Assembly: GCF_001561915.1 (NCBI RefSeq)
Contig: NZ_LSKU01000001.1
Location: forward strand, 868,678-932,677
Direction of reading: 5' to 3'
Length of the DNA stretch: 64,000 nt
Origin: Tepidibacillus decaturensis
GTDB lineage: Bacteria > Bacillota > Bacilli > Tepidibacillales > Tepidibacillaceae
Made by a program: the position numbers and the translations under genes. Below, piece by piece: positions 15,172 to 23,620 of the stretch (the stretch's first letter is position 1; the number at the start of each line of letters is the position of its first letter). Below the pieces are notes generated by a model. The model saw only the letters and a program-made list of their open reading frames with translations, did no database searches and had not been told where the DNA came from.

Positions 15172-15627
15172 CTACATTACAATCCAACCACTAGATGAAT
15201 GAACTTTTGTTAGTATGCCTCTACCTGTTACAAATTTAATATCCTCACCTTCATCATTTACGTCAATATATTGTAGAAAAGGATATTTAATTTCAATTAA
15301 GTCATACTGTGGGTTATCGTACATGAAGTCATACATTTCGCCCAGCCAACGTTCTCCGTCGGCACTAAGACTATTAAGAATATCTTTTTCACTAGGTACT
15401 AAACTTAACCCAAGAGCAACAGCAGATAATGCAACTTGTGCTGGTATAGGGAATCTTACAACAAAGAAAGTTAAAATAGAAGCAAAAAGGCTTAATCCTG
15501 ATTCTAACTTATTACTGTCGGGATTAAGAATGCCATCAAGCATAATTTCTCTTTGAGCACGTTCGATTTTATACAAATCATCTTTTGAAACAATTACTGT
15601 GGAAGTTCCCTCTCGTGTGTTTGCTAT
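15172..15627 (-). CDS. Leaderless TKVHS-domain protein with hydrophobic hairpin; non-AUG start likely
   Basis: Annotated from ATA at 15627 (or ATT at 15630): 151 residues starting IANTREGTST. The island ribosome site (AAGGAGATGATTT) sits directly before these codons, and no ATG, GTG or TTG is nearby. The first standard start, TTG at 15576, lacks a ribosome site. Residues about 45-80 are hydrophobic (LFASILTFFVVRF and AQVALSAVALGLSLV), enough for a membrane hairpin. The C-terminal half (DFMYDNPQYDLIEI, ILTKVHSSSGWI) matches the tethered protein at 14529-14957. It has island promoter copy 4. It could be a membrane-inserting effector; family unknown. Confidence 0.6.
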   Translation of the reverse strand: MANTREGTSTVIVSKDDLYKIERAQREIMLDGILNPDSNKLESGLSLFASILTFFVVRFPIPAQVALSAVALGLSLVPSEKDILNSLSADGERWLGEMYDFMYDNPQYDLIEIKYPFLQYIDVNDEGEDIKFVTGRGILTKVHSSSGWIVM

Positions 15628-15654
15628 AATAAATCATCTCCTTAAATTTATTAT

Positions 15655-15689
15655 AGGACAAATTTTTAATCCGCGGAATTTTATGTCCT
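15655..15689 (-). promoter_or_regulatory. 5' leader hairpin (copy 4, divergent sequence)
   Basis: AGGACA and TGTCCT close a hairpin whose centre is the palindrome TCCGCGGA. It occupies the same place as the other leader hairpins, between promoter and ribosome site, although its sequence is unrelated. Confidence 0.5.
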
Positions 15690-15693
15690 ATAT

Positions 15694-15726
15694 TATAAAG
15701 GGGCTTTAAATTAAAATTTAACAACC
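15694..15726 (-). promoter_or_regulatory. Shared island promoter, copy 4 (TKVHS-domain effector)
   Basis: Minus strand GGTTGTTA, 15 bases, CCCCTTTATA. Outside the two elements the sequence differs from copies 1-3, so the conservation of elements and spacing is informative. Confidence 0.7.
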
Positions 15727-15799
15727 TTTTAAAAAATTTTTACGTCTGGAGGTGGGGAAATGTTTTTTATTGGGATCATTTCAATAATAATTTATGTCA

Positions 15800-16242
15800 G
15801 GTTATGCCGTAAGAGCGATCCGGAGAGTAAAGGTCGTGTTGAAGCTGTAGTCAAATACATGAAAAATAATTTTGCAAAGAATCGATACTATATGGATTTA
15901 AGAACATAGAACGAATCATTCTGGCAATGGCTTGAGAGGACTGGAAATGCTAAAATTCATGGCACAATTAAAAAATACCGGCTGAAGTATTCAAAATTGA
16001 GCGGGAATACTTAAAGCCAGTACCTCAAAGATATAATATTCCTGACCCCATTTTATCGAGGACAGTAAGAAAAGACAATACGATCTGGTATGAAGGCAAC
16101 CGCTATACAGTTCCTACCGGTACATACAAGCCAGGGCTTGAAGTAGCCATAGAAGTATGTGACGGAAAGCTTTTGATCTATGACGTCATAGACCACAACC
16201 TGATTGCAGAGCATTCTATATCCCTTGAGAAGGGCAGACTTT
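15800..16242 (+). pseudogene. IS21-family transposase (IstA) remnant
   Basis: Conceptual translation shows KGRVEAVVKYMKNNFAKNRY, an in-frame stop after MDLRT, NESFWQWLERTGNAKIHGT, a frameshift, then PAEVFKIEREYLKPVPQRYN, WYEGNRYTVPTGTYKPGLEV and DVIDHNLIAEHSISLEKG. These are C-terminal segments of IstA-type transposases. There is no N-terminal catalytic part and no IstB, so the element is dead. It ends abruptly against a fragment shared with the 12.85 kb region. Confidence 0.8.
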
Positions 16243-16355
16243 TTTTTAATGGTCTTATGCCTCATTTTATAGGCGCATTATACATAAAAGGAGAGAAAGG
16301 TTTGAAAATAAGCTATGATTGGAGTGAGCATAACCTATTAAGAGAAATTAACTAA
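16243..16355 (+). pseudogene. Chimeric remnant: 48-bp repeat plus 3' end of a lipoprotein paralogue
   Basis: The first 48 bases (about 16242-16289) are identical to about 12843-12890. The tail reads GEKGLKISYDWSEHNLLREIN-stop and resembles the C-terminus SSEHSLLRGINK of the lipoprotein at 13061-13543. A 60-codon frame running from the IstA fragment into this tail is an accident of fusion. A hairpin (16373-16405) follows. Confidence 0.55.
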
Positions 16356-16506
16356 TAAAAAAACATATTCTTTTAGATCATTTCTTTATAGGAATGGTCT
16401 TTTTTATTTAATAGTAGAAAAAATTAGAAGGAAATATATAATAAATATTGAATATAAATAATATTATTATTTTTTAGAAAAATCTAAATTGTCTGGAGGG
16501 GGAGTA

Positions 16507-18159
16507 ATGGGGGAGGTACTACACTCTGATCCATTTCAAAAATGGAAAGAAAAAACGGAAGAATCGTTGCAAAAATTTCCTGAAAGAAAAAAGGTGTTTG
16601 AAACAAGCTCTAAGATTGAACAAGACCGGTTATATGTGCCTGAGGAGATTAATCAATCTTATATAGAAAAACTTGGTTTTCCAGGGGAGTATCCTTATAC
16701 ACGAGGAATCCAACCAACGATGTATCGTGGCAAACTGTGGACGATGAGGCAATATGCTGGTTTCTCTTCTGCTGAAGAATCAAATAAACGATATAAATAT
16801 CTGCTAGAACAGGGGCAAACAGGCTTAAGCATTGCCTTTGACTTACCTACACAAATTGGTTTTGATTCTGATGATCCTTATGCAAAAGGTGAGGTTGGAA
16901 AAGTAGGCGTTGCGATCGATTCCTTGCAAGATATGGAAATTTTGTTTCAGGACATTCCACTAGACAAAGTCAGCACTTCAATGACGATCAATTCTACAGC
17001 GGCTATTTTATTAGCTATGTATATCGCTGTAGCAGAAAAACAAGGTGTTTCACCAAATCAATTAACGGGTACGATTCAAAACGACATTCTTAAAGAATAT
17101 ATAGCCCGAGGAACATATATTTTCCCGCCGAAACCGTCGATGCGCCTAATTACAGATATTTTTCAATATTGTTCAATTCATTTACCAAAATGGAACACCA
17201 TTAGTATCAGTGGTTATCATATTCGTGAAGCTGGCTCTACTGCTGTTCAAGAATTAGCTTTTACTTTGGCAAATGCGATAGCTTATGTAGAAAGTGCTTT
17301 AGTAGTTGGCCTACAAATTGATGATTTTGCTCCAAGACTTGCTTTTTTCTTTAATGCTCATAACCATTTTTTTGAAGAAATTGCTAAGTTTAGAGCTGCT
17401 CGGAGAATTTGGGCAAGAATCATGAAAAATCGTTTTCATGCTCAAAATCCTAAGTCATTACAACTACGTTTTCATACGCAAACAGCTGGCTCCACTTTAA
17501 CAGCACAACAGCCGGAAAACAATATTATACGTGTTACCTTGCAAGCCTTAGCTGCAGTTCTTGGTGGAACGCAAAGTTTGCATACCAATTCAAGAGACGA
17601 AGCACTGGCCTTGCCAACTGAGGAATCAGCACGTATTGCTCTTCGAACACAGCAAATTATTGGTTATGAATCTGGGGTTACAGATACGGTTGATCCTTTA
17701 GGGGGATCTTATTATATTGAGGCTTTAACGGATTCCCTTGAAAAAGAGGTGGAAGCTTACTTACAAAAAATCGATGAAATGGGCGGAGCTGTTGCAGCGA
17801 TTGAACAAGGGTATATCCAAAGGGAAATTCATAAAGCTGCTTACGAGTACCAACAAGGAATTGAAAATCAGGATATTAAAATCGTTGGCTTAAACACCTT
17901 TCAAATTGAAGATGATACAAAACCAGAAATTTATCGTGTCGACCCTTCGATAGCCAAGATTCAAGAACAGAAATTAAAAGAGCTTAGAAGTCAAAGAAAC
18001 CAAGCGTTAGTAGAAACTAGTTTAAATCATTTGCAGCAAGCTGCAAAAACAGAGGCAAACTTAATGCCATATATTTTGGATGCAGTAAAAGCATATGCAA
18101 CGATTGGTGAAATTACAAATGTATTAAGAGATGTGTTTGGTACTTATCAATCGCACTAA
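16507..18159 (+). CDS. Methylmalonyl-CoA mutase, catalytic (large) subunit
   Basis: A 550-residue TIM-barrel subunit without its own B12 domain, as in the split mutases of archaea and many Firmicutes. Visible: [20 protein letters not shown] near residue 66, [14 protein letters not shown] [34 protein letters not shown] near 110, and [15 protein letters not shown] near 360. It interconverts methylmalonyl-CoA and succinyl-CoA with adenosylcobalamin. I start at ATG 16507, preceded by GGAGGGGGAG; an in-frame TTG at 16489 overlaps the ribosome site. The next gene, 15 bases on, supplies the B12 domain. No MeaB chaperone gene is present here. Confidence 0.95.
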   Translation: MGEVLHSDPFQKWKEKTEESLQKFPERKKVFETSSKIEQDRLYVPEEINQSYIEKLGFPGEYPYTRGIQPTMYRGKLWTMRQYAGFSSAEESNKRYKYLLEQGQTGLSIAFDLPTQIGFDSDDPYAKGEVGKVGVAIDSLQDMEILFQDIPLDKVSTSMTINSTAAILLAMYIAVAEKQGVSPNQLTGTIQNDILKEYIARGTYIFPPKPSMRLITDIFQYCSIHLPKWNTISISGYHIREAGSTAVQELAFTLANAIAYVESALVVGLQIDDFAPRLAFFFNAHNHFFEEIAKFRAARRIWARIMKNRFHAQNPKSLQLRFHTQTAGSTLTAQQPENNIIRVTLQALAAVLGGTQSLHTNSRDEALALPTEESARIALRTQQIIGYESGVTDTVDPLGGSYYIEALTDSLEKEVEAYLQKIDEMGGAVAAIEQGYIQREIHKAAYEYQQGIENQDIKIVGLNTFQIEDDTKPEIYRVDPSIAKIQEQKLKELRSQRNQALVETSLNHLQQAAKTEANLMPYILDAVKAYATIGEITNVLRDVFGTYQSH

Positions 18160-18174
18160 ATGGGGGGAGAAAAA

Positions 18175-18987
18175 ATGAGTAAGCCAATTCGGGTTCTTAT
18201 TGCAAAGCCTGGATTAGATGGACATGATCGTGGGGCATTAGTTGTGGCACAGGGGTTACGGGATGAAGGGATGGAAGTCATTTATTCTGGATTAAGGCAA
18301 ACTCCAGCACAAATCGTTTCCACCGCCATTCAAGAAGATGTCGATTGTATTGGTTTATCCATTCTATCAGGAGCTCATAACGAGCTGTTCCCTGAAGTAA
18401 CTAGTCTGCTCAAACAAAATCAAGCAGAAGATATTTTTGTAATTGGTGGAGGCGTTATTCCTGAGGAGGACATTCCTTACTTGTTAGAGCAAGGGATTAA
18501 AAGTGTTTTTACACCGGGAACACCAATCAAAGAGATTGCACAATGCATTAGAGAAAATGTAGGGTTCAAGCAACAGAAAAAAATTCAAATTAATAAAATA
18601 GATCATATTGGTATTGCTGTAAATAATCTAGATTCTACTATTCACTTATTTAAAGATGTTTTAGGTTTGAAAATGGTGGGAACTGAAGAAGTTCCTTCTG
18701 AAGGAGTCAAGGTCGCATTCTTTGAAATTGGTAATCTTCATTTAGAATTGTTAGAAGCGACTCATTCAGATAGTCCAATCTATAAATATATAGAGAAAAA
18801 AGGTGAAGGCATTCACCATTTGGCCTTTGAGGTGGATCAGATTACTGAACAATTTGCTACATTAAACCAGCTAGGTATTCCTTCATTGCAAAATGAGCCG
18901 AAACTCGGTGCCCATGATAGAAAGGTAGGATTTATCCATCCAAAAGCAACATCTAAAGTGCTTATTGAATTGTGTGAAAAGGAGTAA
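18175..18987 (+). CDS. Fusion: methylmalonyl-CoA mutase B12-binding subunit plus methylmalonyl-CoA epimerase
   Basis: A 270-residue two-domain protein. Residues 1-130 are a cobalamin-binding domain with the base-off motif DGHDRG (His17 would ligate cobalt) and IGGGVIPEEDI near 93. Residues about 138-270 are a VOC-fold epimerase (KIDHIGIAVNNLD, IHHLAFEVD, VLIELCEKE) with metal-ligand His and Glu at the expected places. The two normally separate steps, racemisation of methylmalonyl-CoA and its mutation, are thus linked on one chain. Start ATG 18175, with GGGGGGAG upstream. It lies between the catalytic subunit and the carboxyltransferase in one operon. Confidence 0.92.
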   Translation: MSKPIRVLIAKPGLDGHDRGALVVAQGLRDEGMEVIYSGLRQTPAQIVSTAIQEDVDCIGLSILSGAHNELFPEVTSLLKQNQAEDIFVIGGGVIPEEDIPYLLEQGIKSVFTPGTPIKEIAQCIRENVGFKQQKKIQINKIDHIGIAVNNLDSTIHLFKDVLGLKMVGTEEVPSEGVKVAFFEIGNLHLELLEATHSDSPIYKYIEKKGEGIHHLAFEVDQITEQFATLNQLGIPSLQNEPKLGAHDRKVGFIHPKATSKVLIELCEKE

Positions 18988-18999
18988 GGGGGAGGAACA

Positions 19000-20541
19000 A
19001 TGTTAAATAAAATAGAAGAATTGGATGTAAGAAAAAGAAAAGTAGAATTAGGTGGCGGAGAAAAAAGAATTGAGTCTCAACATGCTAAAGGCAAGTTAAC
19101 GGCAAGAGAACGAATTTCCATTTTATTAGATGAAGATTCTTTTGTAGAATTAAACCCTTTTATTGAACATCGTGGCACACATTTTGGGCTGGATAAATTA
19201 GAAGCGCCAGGAGAAGGCGTGGTAACAGGGTATGGTAAAGTTCATGGTCGTGGAGTTTATGTATTTGCTCAAGACTTTACTGTATTTGGCGGTGCTTTAG
19301 GGGAAATGCATTCAAAAAAGATCACCAATATCATGGATTTAGCTGCTAAAAATGGTTGTCCTGTCATTGGGCTTAATGATTCAGGTGGGGCTAGAATTCA
19401 AGAAGGGGTTGTTTCCTTAGATGCATATGGACAGATCTTCTATCGAAACTCCATTTATTCAGGTGTTATTCCTCAAATATCGGTCATCATGGGGCCAAGT
19501 GCTGGTGGTGCCGTTTATTCACCAGCAATTACTGACTTTGTCTTTATGGTTGAAAAAACAAGCCAAATGTTTATTACTGGGCCAAAAGTGATCGAAACGG
19601 TTACAGGTGAAAAAATCACTTCTGAAGAATTAGGAGGTGCAAGGGTTCATTCTACAATAAGTGGGAATGCTCATTTTACCTCACCCTCAGAACCTGAAGT
19701 ACTAGAAAGTGTAAGAAGATTACTTAGCTTCCTACCACAAAATAATTTAGAAGATCCACCAAGAGTTTATGCAAAAGAGGACGATGGATGGTGTGAAGAA
19801 TTGTTAGATGTGGTTCCAATAGAAGGAACGAAAGTCTATGATATACGCAATGTCATTCATTTAATTGTAGATGAAGGTGACTTTATGGAAGTCCATGAGA
19901 ACTTTGCCAAAAATATCGTTGTTGGCTTTGCACGTATAGCTGGGCAAAGTGTTGGCATTGTAGCGAATCAGCCAAAAATGATGGCTGGTGGGCTAGATAT
20001 TGACTCTTCAGATAAATTATCAAGATTTGTGCGGTTTTGTGATGCATTTAACATCCCTATTATTACATTAGTCGATGTCACTGGATTTTTCCCAGGCGTT
20101 ATGCAGGAACATCGGGGAATTATTCGTCATGGTGCAAAGATTTTATATGCTTATTCAGAAGCAACCGTACCTAAGATTACAGTAATTGTACGTAAAGCCT
20201 TTGGTGGAGCCTATGTAGCACTAAATAGTAAATCTATCGGTGCAGATTTGGTTTATAGTTGGCCAAATGCAGAGATTGCCGTGATGGGGCCAGAAGGGGC
20301 GGCAAACATTATCTTTAGTAAAGAAATTAATGAGAGTGAGGACCCTCTCACAACAAGAGCACAAAAAATTGCCGAATATCGAGAAAAATTTGCCAATCCT
20401 TATGTGGCGGCATCAATGGGAATGGTTGATGACGTGATCGACCCAAGAGCAACGAGGAAAATATTAAAGCAATCTTTAGAGATGTTAAAGAATAAGCGGG
20501 AAACAAGACCTCCTAAAAAACATGGAAATATTCCATTATAA
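19000..20541 (+). CDS. Acyl-CoA carboxyltransferase (propionyl-CoA carboxylase beta / methylmalonyl-CoA decarboxylase alpha type)
   Basis: A 513-residue crotonase-fold carboxyltransferase. Visible: KLTARERISILLDEDSF near residue 30, GGALGEMHSKKI near 101, GLNDSGGARIQEGV near 121, GPSAGGAVYSPAITDF near 165 and DVTGFFPGVMQEHRGIIRHG near 362. It transfers carboxylate between biotin and propionyl-CoA. Biotin carboxylase and carrier genes are not adjacent. The order epimerase-carboxyltransferase-M20 peptidase equals B. subtilis yqjC-yqjD-yqjE. Whether it works as a carboxylase or a decarboxylase cannot be decided from this gene alone. Confidence 0.92.
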   Translation: MLNKIEELDVRKRKVELGGGEKRIESQHAKGKLTARERISILLDEDSFVELNPFIEHRGTHFGLDKLEAPGEGVVTGYGKVHGRGVYVFAQDFTVFGGALGEMHSKKITNIMDLAAKNGCPVIGLNDSGGARIQEGVVSLDAYGQIFYRNSIYSGVIPQISVIMGPSAGGAVYSPAITDFVFMVEKTSQMFITGPKVIETVTGEKITSEELGGARVHSTISGNAHFTSPSEPEVLESVRRLLSFLPQNNLEDPPRVYAKEDDGWCEELLDVVPIEGTKVYDIRNVIHLIVDEGDFMEVHENFAKNIVVGFARIAGQSVGIVANQPKMMAGGLDIDSSDKLSRFVRFCDAFNIPIITLVDVTGFFPGVMQEHRGIIRHGAKILYAYSEATVPKITVIVRKAFGGAYVALNSKSIGADLVYSWPNAEIAVMGPEGAANIIFSKEINESEDPLTTRAQKIAEYREKFANPYVAASMGMVDDVIDPRATRKILKQSLEMLKNKRETRPPKKHGNIPL

Positions 20542-20555
20542 AGGTGGTGAAATTG

Positions 20556-20750
20556 ATGAGAAACAAAACAAATAAAAGTTTATATCCAACCACAATGTTT
20601 ATAACTGGGCCAAGAGATCAATCAACATGGAGAACACATAGTAGGCATCAACACCTACAAGAACGGAAAATGCTTTTTCAGAATGAAATCGTTAGACCAC
20701 AATGGTTTTTAAAACACCTCCATGATAAAATGATAGGGATGAGAAGTTAA
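20556..20750 (+). CDS. Small basic protein in the methylmalonyl-CoA operon
   Basis: A 64-residue basic, Arg/His/Lys-rich protein (MRNKTNKSLYPTTMFITGPR at the N-terminus) with no signal peptide or helix-forming hydrophobic stretch. A good ribosome site (AAAGGTGGTGA, 20540-20550) precedes ATG 20556, and the gene fits tightly between the carboxyltransferase and the peptidase. I recognise no family. Position suggests an accessory carboxylase subunit, but it does not look like the actinobacterial epsilon subunit. Confidence 0.55.
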   Translation: MRNKTNKSLYPTTMFITGPRDQSTWRTHSRHQHLQERKMLFQNEIVRPQWFLKHLHDKMIGMRS

Positions 20751-20772
20751 ATTTTATCTTTGGAGGGAAATG

Positions 20773-21885
20773 ATGATTAACCAAGAACGCTTAATCAATC
20801 AATTTATGGAATTAGTTAAGATTGATAGCGAATCAGGAAACGAAAGAGAAATTGCTGATTTCTTAAAAAAGAAAATTACGGAGCTTGGACTAGAGGTAAC
20901 GGAAGACAACTCTATAAAAAAGACGGGACATGGAGCAGGGAATTTAATCGCCTCACTTAAAGCTACTGAGAATAAAGGTGAAACTATTTATTTTACTTCT
21001 CATATGGATACAGTGACCCCTGGGAATGGAATTAAACCATCTATTGATGGGGGTTATATTGTTTCTGATGGGACGACGATTTTGGGGAGCGATGACAAAG
21101 CGGGAATTGCAGCAATGCTTGAAGCAATAACTGTGATTAAAGAGGATGGATTGTCTCACGGAAATATTCAATTTTTAATCACGGTTGGAGAAGAATCCGG
21201 ACTTAAAGGTTCAAGACACCTTCAAGAAGGGCTTTTACAAGCTGATTACGGTTATGCATTAGATAGCAATGGACCAGTTGGTCATATTATTATTGCTGCC
21301 CCTACCCAAGCCAAAATTACAGTAACAGTTTATGGGAAATCAGCTCATGCGGGCGTAAATCCAGAAAACGGGATTAGTGCTATTCAAGTGGCTAGTCATG
21401 CTATTTCAAAGATGAAGCTTGGGCGAATTGATCATGAGACTACAGCAAATATAGGGAAATTTCAAGGTGGAAGTGCAACAAATATCGTTAGCGACCGTGT
21501 AGATATTCTTGCTGAGGCAAGAAGTTTAGTGAATGAAAAATTAGAAAAACAGATTCAACATATGAAAGAGGCTTTTGAACAAACAGCAGATCAATTCTCT
21601 ACAAAGGTAGACTTTACTAGTGAAATCATGTATCCAGCCTTTCGTTTTGGAGAAGATCATCAGGTTGTAAAGAAAGCAATAGAAGCTATTCATGAAATCG
21701 GAAGAACGCCAAAATTATTATCCAGTGGTGGAGGAAGTGATGCCAATGTGATTAATGGTCTTGGCATTCCAACCATCAATCTTGGGATTGGATATGAAAA
21801 CATTCACACCACTTCCGAAAAAATGCCTATCAGCGAACTAGTGAAAACAACAGAGCTTATCCTTGCTCTAATCAAGAAAAACTAG
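20773..21885 (+). CDS. M20 family peptidase (PepT-like, YqjE)
   Basis: A 370-residue zinc aminopeptidase-like protein. Metal-site motifs are visible: FTSHMDTVTPG near residue 78, GSDDKAGIAAMLEA near 108 and TVGEESGLKGSR near 140, with the general-base pair EE. The dimerisation domain follows (GKSAHAGVNPENGISAI near 190). It probably cleaves small peptides in the cytoplasm. ATG ATG occurs at 20770/20773; GGAGGG is better spaced to 20773. It ends the methylmalonyl-CoA operon, as in the B. subtilis yqjCDE arrangement. Confidence 0.9.
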   Translation: MINQERLINQFMELVKIDSESGNEREIADFLKKKITELGLEVTEDNSIKKTGHGAGNLIASLKATENKGETIYFTSHMDTVTPGNGIKPSIDGGYIVSDGTTILGSDDKAGIAAMLEAITVIKEDGLSHGNIQFLITVGEESGLKGSRHLQEGLLQADYGYALDSNGPVGHIIIAAPTQAKITVTVYGKSAHAGVNPENGISAIQVASHAISKMKLGRIDHETTANIGKFQGGSATNIVSDRVDILAEARSLVNEKLEKQIQHMKEAFEQTADQFSTKVDFTSEIMYPAFRFGEDHQVVKKAIEAIHEIGRTPKLLSSGGGSDANVINGLGIPTINLGIGYENIHTTSEKMPISELVKTTELILALIKKN

Positions 21886-21915
21886 AAAAACCTCAATTGT
21901 AATTCAATTTTCATG

Positions 21916-21973
21916 AAACCCACAAAAGTGACCGTGGTACTCTTTAAACGGGAGTCGTCACTTTTGTGGGTTT
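21916..21973. terminator. Perfect 17-bp inverted repeat; terminator and dispersed repeat unit
   Basis: AAACCCACAAAAGTGAC (21916-21932) pairs perfectly with GTCACTTTTGTGGGTTT (21957-21973), and T follows. It terminates the peptidase operon. Related copies occur at 54553-54603 and, as half a copy, at 51636-51651, so it is also a small dispersed palindrome family. Confidence 0.8.
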
Positions 21974-21996
21974 TCATTATGAATAAAAAGTTTGAT

Positions 21997-22169
21997 CTAA
22001 ATCTCCCAAGTATCCTCTGATTTGGGATAACAACCTATTACCTCTTCATCTGTTATTTGATAAGCATGATCAATAGGCGCATGTTCTGTTCATAACCATA
22101 TTCTTTTAATAGGTGAGTAAATGGGATTAGTTCTTTCTCTGAAATGAGAGAAATAAGGGGTTGGGTCAT
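21997..22169 (-). CDS. Small protein gene, apparent one-base frameshift
   Basis: Read on the minus strand from ATG 22169 with GGAGA upstream: MTQPLISLISEKELIPFTHL then LLKEYGYEQN. About one base is missing near 22084-22095. The next frame continues EHAPIDHAYQITDEEVIGCY then PKSEDTWEI-stop. The total of 173 bases becomes 174 with one base restored. About 57 residues, acidic, no signal peptide, family not recognised. Coding character on both sides of the break supports a real gene; the break itself is not in a long homopolymer. Confidence 0.5.
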
Positions 22170-22307
22170 CTACATCGTCTCCTTTTTAAAAGTTAAAGAA
22201 ATGAATTACCAATGGTTAGTTTTTGCTTGGTAAAAATCTTTTAAACCCTGAATGGAACACTTTCCATTTACATAAGCTGAAAGGTAAGAGTGATAGGAGG
22301 GAATGGA

Positions 22308-23398
22308 ATGGTTTTTTGGGGGAAAGGAAAGGTAATTCAAATCTTAGAAGAAACTGGTCAAAGTCAAGTATTGAAGGTTCAATATTCAGATGGTGAAGGA
22401 GTAGCCATTCACTATCTTGAATTTTTTCCTGCTTTACAAATTGGCGATCAAATATGGGTTAACCGTACAGCCACTTTCCTTCAATTAGGCACTGGTGGAT
22501 ATGACTATGTGCTCTCGATTTTAAACCATAATGAGAATGGAGTAGTGAAACAAACAAATGGCCATATTATGAAATTAAGATATACACCCCTTCAATTTTC
22601 TGTTCTTTCATGTGAGGAACAAGGTAGTGAATATCATCATATATTTACTAAGCCAAGAATGTTGCAAGGTTTGCCAGTAATGATTGGTGAGTTGCATAGC
22701 ATGTTGCCCATTGTCGTAACCATTCTAAGACAATTAGAAAAAAAGGTCAAAAAAGACTAAACATTGTCTACATTATGACTGATGGAGCGGCATTACCCCT
22801 TGCTTTTAGTAAACATGTATTGCAACTAAAAAAACTAGGTTGGTTAGATCATACAATAACCATTGGCCAAGCTTTTGGTGGAGATTTAGAAGCGATTAAT
22901 ATCTACACTGCACTAATTGCGGCTAAATATATTTACAATGCAGATGTAGTACTTGTGATGATGGGACCTGGCATCGTAGGAACTGGAAGTTGGTTAGGCC
23001 ATACTGGGGTTGAACAGGGGATTATCATCAATGCAGTATCCTCTTTAGAAGGAGTACCAATCACAATTGTGAGAGCAAGTTCTAATGATCAACGAGGTAG
23101 ACATGTAGGGATTAGTCACCATACTTTATCTACATTGAAATATATCAGTTTAACAAGAAGTATTGTTCCTTTTCCAAGTTATCTTAAAGAAACCTTCCCC
23201 AATGTTTATTCTCGTTTATCTGAACATGCAATACCCAAACATCAGTTAGAACCAGTTTCTATTTCCCATTCTGATGTAAAGGAAATAATCAAAACCTACC
23301 CTTTTCCAATTGCAACGATGGGCAGAACGATAGAACAAGAACCGTTATTTTTTGATTTTATTGCAAGTGCCGCGTATTGGTTTTATCAACATTTTTAA
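22308..23398 (+). CDS. DUF3866 family protein, frameshifted at an A6 run
   Basis: Two adjacent frames (22308-22760 and 22775-23398) are one gene if an A is restored in the run 22749-22754: KKVKKR-LNIVYIMTDGAALPLAFS then reads through. The corrected protein is about 363 residues, the usual size of this family. The C-terminal half has glycine-rich GPGIVGTGSWLGHTGVEQG near residue 220, typical of DUF3866. Biochemical function is unknown. ATG 22308 has AGGAGGG at ideal distance. Its 3' end overlaps the convergent mciZ gene by four bases. Confidence 0.8.
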
Positions 23399-23523
23399 TG
23401 GGAAAAAAGCTGTAAATATTGCTGAACAGTTAATTTTGATTTAGATAGCTCTGAAAGTTTAGCTCTTATTTCCCAAGCTTTTCCTATCATTTTTAATTGG
23501 TGAGGTGTACGAATCACTTTCAT
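23395..23523 (-). CDS. mciZ: MciZ, mother-cell inhibitor of FtsZ
   Basis: A 42-residue peptide: MKVIRTPHQLKMIGKAWEIR continuing AKLSELSKSK and ending QLFSH. The core GKAWEIRAKL matches B. subtilis MciZ, a 40-residue peptide made in the mother cell that caps FtsZ filaments and blocks Z-ring formation during sporulation. AGGAGG (23531-23536 on the plus strand as CCTCCT) precedes the ATG. It lies beside nudF, as in Bacillus. Its stop overlaps the end of the convergent DUF3866 gene. Confidence 0.88.
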   Translation of the reverse strand: MKVIRTPHQLKMIGKAWEIRAKLSELSKSKLTVQQYLQLFSH

Positions 23524-23620
23524 ATTAAAACCTCCTACGATACAATAAAGTAGACTTCGTTTAATTTACTTTTATGATGTTGATGGACAAGTTATGATCA
23601 TTTTTTAAGGATGTGAAAAA

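Noticed and set aside
16173..16355. Sixty-codon plus-strand frame
   Set aside because: It joins an IstA fragment, a 48-bp repeat and a lipoprotein 3' end by chance; no ribosome site.
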